Assembly: GCA_020054355.1 (NCBI GenBank)
Contig: JAGVLI010000528.1
Coordinates: 1-5,872, forward strand
Direction of reading: 5' to 3'
Length of the DNA stretch: 5,872 nucleotides
From: Planctomycetales bacterium
GTDB lineage: Bacteria > Planctomycetota > Planctomycetia > Gemmatales > Gemmataceae
Of the stretch, positions 4,386 through 5,872 are shown piece by piece. A program made the position numbers and the translations under genes. Position 1 is the first letter of the stretch; each line of letters starts with the position of its first letter. Under the pieces are notes generated by a model that worked only from the letters and a program-made list of their open reading frames with translations, was not told the DNA's origin and did not search any database.

Positions 4386-5872
4386 TCAGGGCAATCGTAG
4401 CAAGTAGATGGTGTTATTGATGTTAGCGGTGAGGAGAAATTGCCGGTCAGGCGTGAAGCCGACGTGGTTGACCGCACCCGGAAGCTCCCAGCGCTTGACG
4501 GAACGGCCGGTGCCCAGGTCCCAGACCTGGACGACACCCAGCTCGTGGCAGGCGGCCAGCATGCTGCCATCGGGCGAAAAGGCGATGCCGCGCGGCGACC
4601 CGCGAAAGTTGGCGTCGAGGACCAGCCCCTCGACCGGTTCGCCGCCGGCCAGGTTCCAGAGCTGGATGTGGCTCTTGTCGCGGACGGTGCGCACGCCAGC
4701 CAGCGTGTGCCCGGTGGGCGACCAGACCAGCGGCCCCACGCCGACAAGCTCGCCATTGGGCTGTAGCCCGGTTTCGGCAACCTTCCAGAAGCTGATCTTG
4801 CCGCCGCTCGCGGAGGCCAGCTGGCTGCCGTCCGCCGCGAAGGCTGCCCGCGACACCTCGCCGGGAAACTGCATGGGCATGCCGATCAGCGTGGGCTTGC
4901 CCGCGAGGTTCCAGAGCTTCAGCTTCTGGTCGACGCCACCCGAAGCCAGCAGCTGGTGGTCGCGCGTGAAGGCCAGCGCGCGCAGGTCTCGGTCGTGAGC
5001 CTGCCAGCGCTCCAGCGGCAACGGTTGCTCCTTGGTCAGGTCCCAGAGGCGGATGGAGCGATCCGTGAGCGAATAGACCAGTCGGTCGCTGCTGAGCGCC
5101 AGCCCCATCGCAATGAGCTTGCGGTCGGCGGCCTCGGGCTGGGGAGCGACCTTGGCCTCGTGCGCCTGCGCGCCCAGCCGCCAGTAGCGAACCACGCCAT
5201 CGACGGTGATCCCTGCGACCACCTGGCCATTGCTGGAGAACAGGGCTTCGCGCAGCACGCAGGCCGAGGCAGCGAGTGGCTCGACCTCCGCCATCTTGGC
5301 CAGGTTCCACTTGCGGACCGTGCCGTCGCTGCCGCTCGAAACGAGCGTGTTGCCGTCGGCCGTGAAGGCAAGTCCGGTCACGCCGGCCTGGTGTGCCGCG
5401 AAGGCGGTCTTCTCGATGGCCTGGGGGCCTGGCCAGGTCCACAGGTGGATGGTGCCATCCTTGCAGCCCGTGGCGAGCAGCTTCCCGTCGGCGGCGAAGC
5501 GCAGACACTGCACGCTTTCGCCGTGGAAGAGCACGTTGACCTCGCGCGGCTCGGGGTCGAGCGACCAGACGCGGACGACTCCCTCATCGCCGGCCGTGAC
5601 CAGGTGACGGTCGTCGGGCGTGAAAGCCACGGCGCGGATCCAGCCCTTGTGCCCGTCCAGGGTGGCAACCGGCACCGCCTGGTCACCGGCCACGTCCCAG
5701 ATGCGCAGCTTGCGCAGGTAGCCGCCGGCCGCAAGTAAGCGGTCATCGCTCGACACGGCCAACCCGTAGAAACGCTCCTCCGGCACCTCGATGGCCATCC
5801 TGGCGCGCGGCTCTGGGCCGGTGACGTCCCACAGGCGCACGGCACGGTCATCGGCGCACGAAGCCAGCCAGC
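4386..5872 (-). CDS. WD40-repeat protein, N-terminus cut by window edge
   Basis: The C-terminal 494 residues of a WD40 beta-propeller protein are present; such proteins act as scaffolds for protein complexes. About twelve repeat units can be read, the first incomplete at the edge: ends at the WD-like positions include VRLWDV, LRIWDV, VRVWSL, IHLWTW, VRKWNL, VRYWRL, IRLWDL, LKLWNL, ISFWKV, IQLWNL and VQVWDL, and the final unit ends in IYLLRLP before TGA at 4386-4388. Most are preceded by the typical 'AFT/AFSPDG..LAS' strand. Twelve units suggests a large propeller or two propellers. A GTG at 5840 is not the start: the frame stays open to 5872 and encodes WLASCADDRA, which completes the repeat ending VRLWDV. 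Whether the missing N-terminus has a signal peptide, kinase or cytochrome domain, all seen in planctomycete WD40 proteins, cannot be judged. It lies 102 bp upstream of DUF1549/DUF1553 on the same strand and may be co-transcribed with it. Confidence 0.9.
   Translation of the reverse strand, partial: WLASCADDRAVRLWDVTGPEPRARMAIEVPEERFYGLAVSSDDRLLAAGGYLRKLRIWDVAGDQAVPVATLDGHKGWIRAVAFTPDDRHLVTAGDEGVVRVWSLDPEPREVNVLFHGESVQCLRFAADGKLLATGCKDGTIHLWTWPGPQAIEKTAFAAHQAGVTGLAFTADGNTLVSSGSDGTVRKWNLAKMAEVEPLAASACVLREALFSSNGQVVAGITVDGVVRYWRLGAQAHEAKVAPQPEAADRKLIAMGLALSSDRLVYSLTDRSIRLWDLTKEQPLPLERWQAHDRDLRALAFTRDHQLLASGGVDQKLKLWNLAGKPTLIGMPMQFPGEVSRAAFAADGSQLASASGGKISFWKVAETGLQPNGELVGVGPLVWSPTGHTLAGVRTVRDKSHIQLWNLAGGEPVEGLVLDANFRGSPRGIAFSPDGSMLAACHELGVVQVWDLGTGRSVKRWELPGAVNHVGFTPDRQFLLTANINNTIYLLRLP

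Noticed and set aside
4956..5738. Plus-strand open frame of 260 codons opposite the WD40 gene
   Set aside because: It shows periodic Ala/Val/Gly/Asp composition that mirrors the WD40 repeats on the other strand; it is a shadow.
5838..5840. GTG at 5840 as the start of the WD40 protein
   Set aside because: The frame is open to the window edge and the upstream residues complete a WD40 repeat, so this codon is internal.

Overview
The window looks like a piece of a planctomycete (Planctomycetota) chromosome. It is visibly GC-rich. Its right two thirds carry a gene set that is a hallmark of that phylum: a WD40-repeat gene, a DUF1549/DUF1553 secreted protein with a single CxxCH motif, and a DUF1501 protein with a twin-arginine-like leader. 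No rRNA, tRNA, CRISPR array, transposase or phage gene is visible.

Layout from left to right: (a) a perfect 22-nt inverted repeat with a 15-nt spacer at the left edge (1-59), each arm of which is itself a small hairpin; (b) a 69-codon gene on the minus strand (177-386) with a good ribosome binding site and no recognised function; (c) a 264-bp divergent intergenic region holding a cluster of palindromes (544-580) and a candidate promoter (578-607); (d) a plus-strand DJ-1/PfpI-family gene (651-1337) that closely resembles isonitrile hydratase; (e) tail-to-tail with it after only 24 bp, a minus-strand block read from right to left: a WD40 gene cut by the right edge (4386-5872), DUF1549/DUF1553 (2754-4283) and DUF1501 (1362-2612). 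A second paired-palindrome element (2664-2731) sits between the last two genes.

How the genes may work together: the DUF1549/DUF1553 and DUF1501 proteins are encoded one after the other on the same strand, both with N-terminal export signals (Sec-type and Tat-like respectively). In planctomycetes these families usually occur as neighbours, so they probably act as a pair outside the cytoplasm. Their biochemical role is not established. The WD40 protein upstream is a likely scaffold partner, but its N-terminus lies outside the window, so its location cannot be judged. The DJ-1/PfpI enzyme and the small gene are on separate transcripts and show no obvious link to the block.

The most unusual structure is the pair of intergenic inverted-repeat elements. 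They have different sequences but the same architecture: two head-to-head copies of a roughly 20-nt self-complementary unit, separated by 14-15 nt. This resembles REP/BIME-type elements. I found no clear evidence of a wholly new system; the coding content is otherwise ordinary for the phylum.
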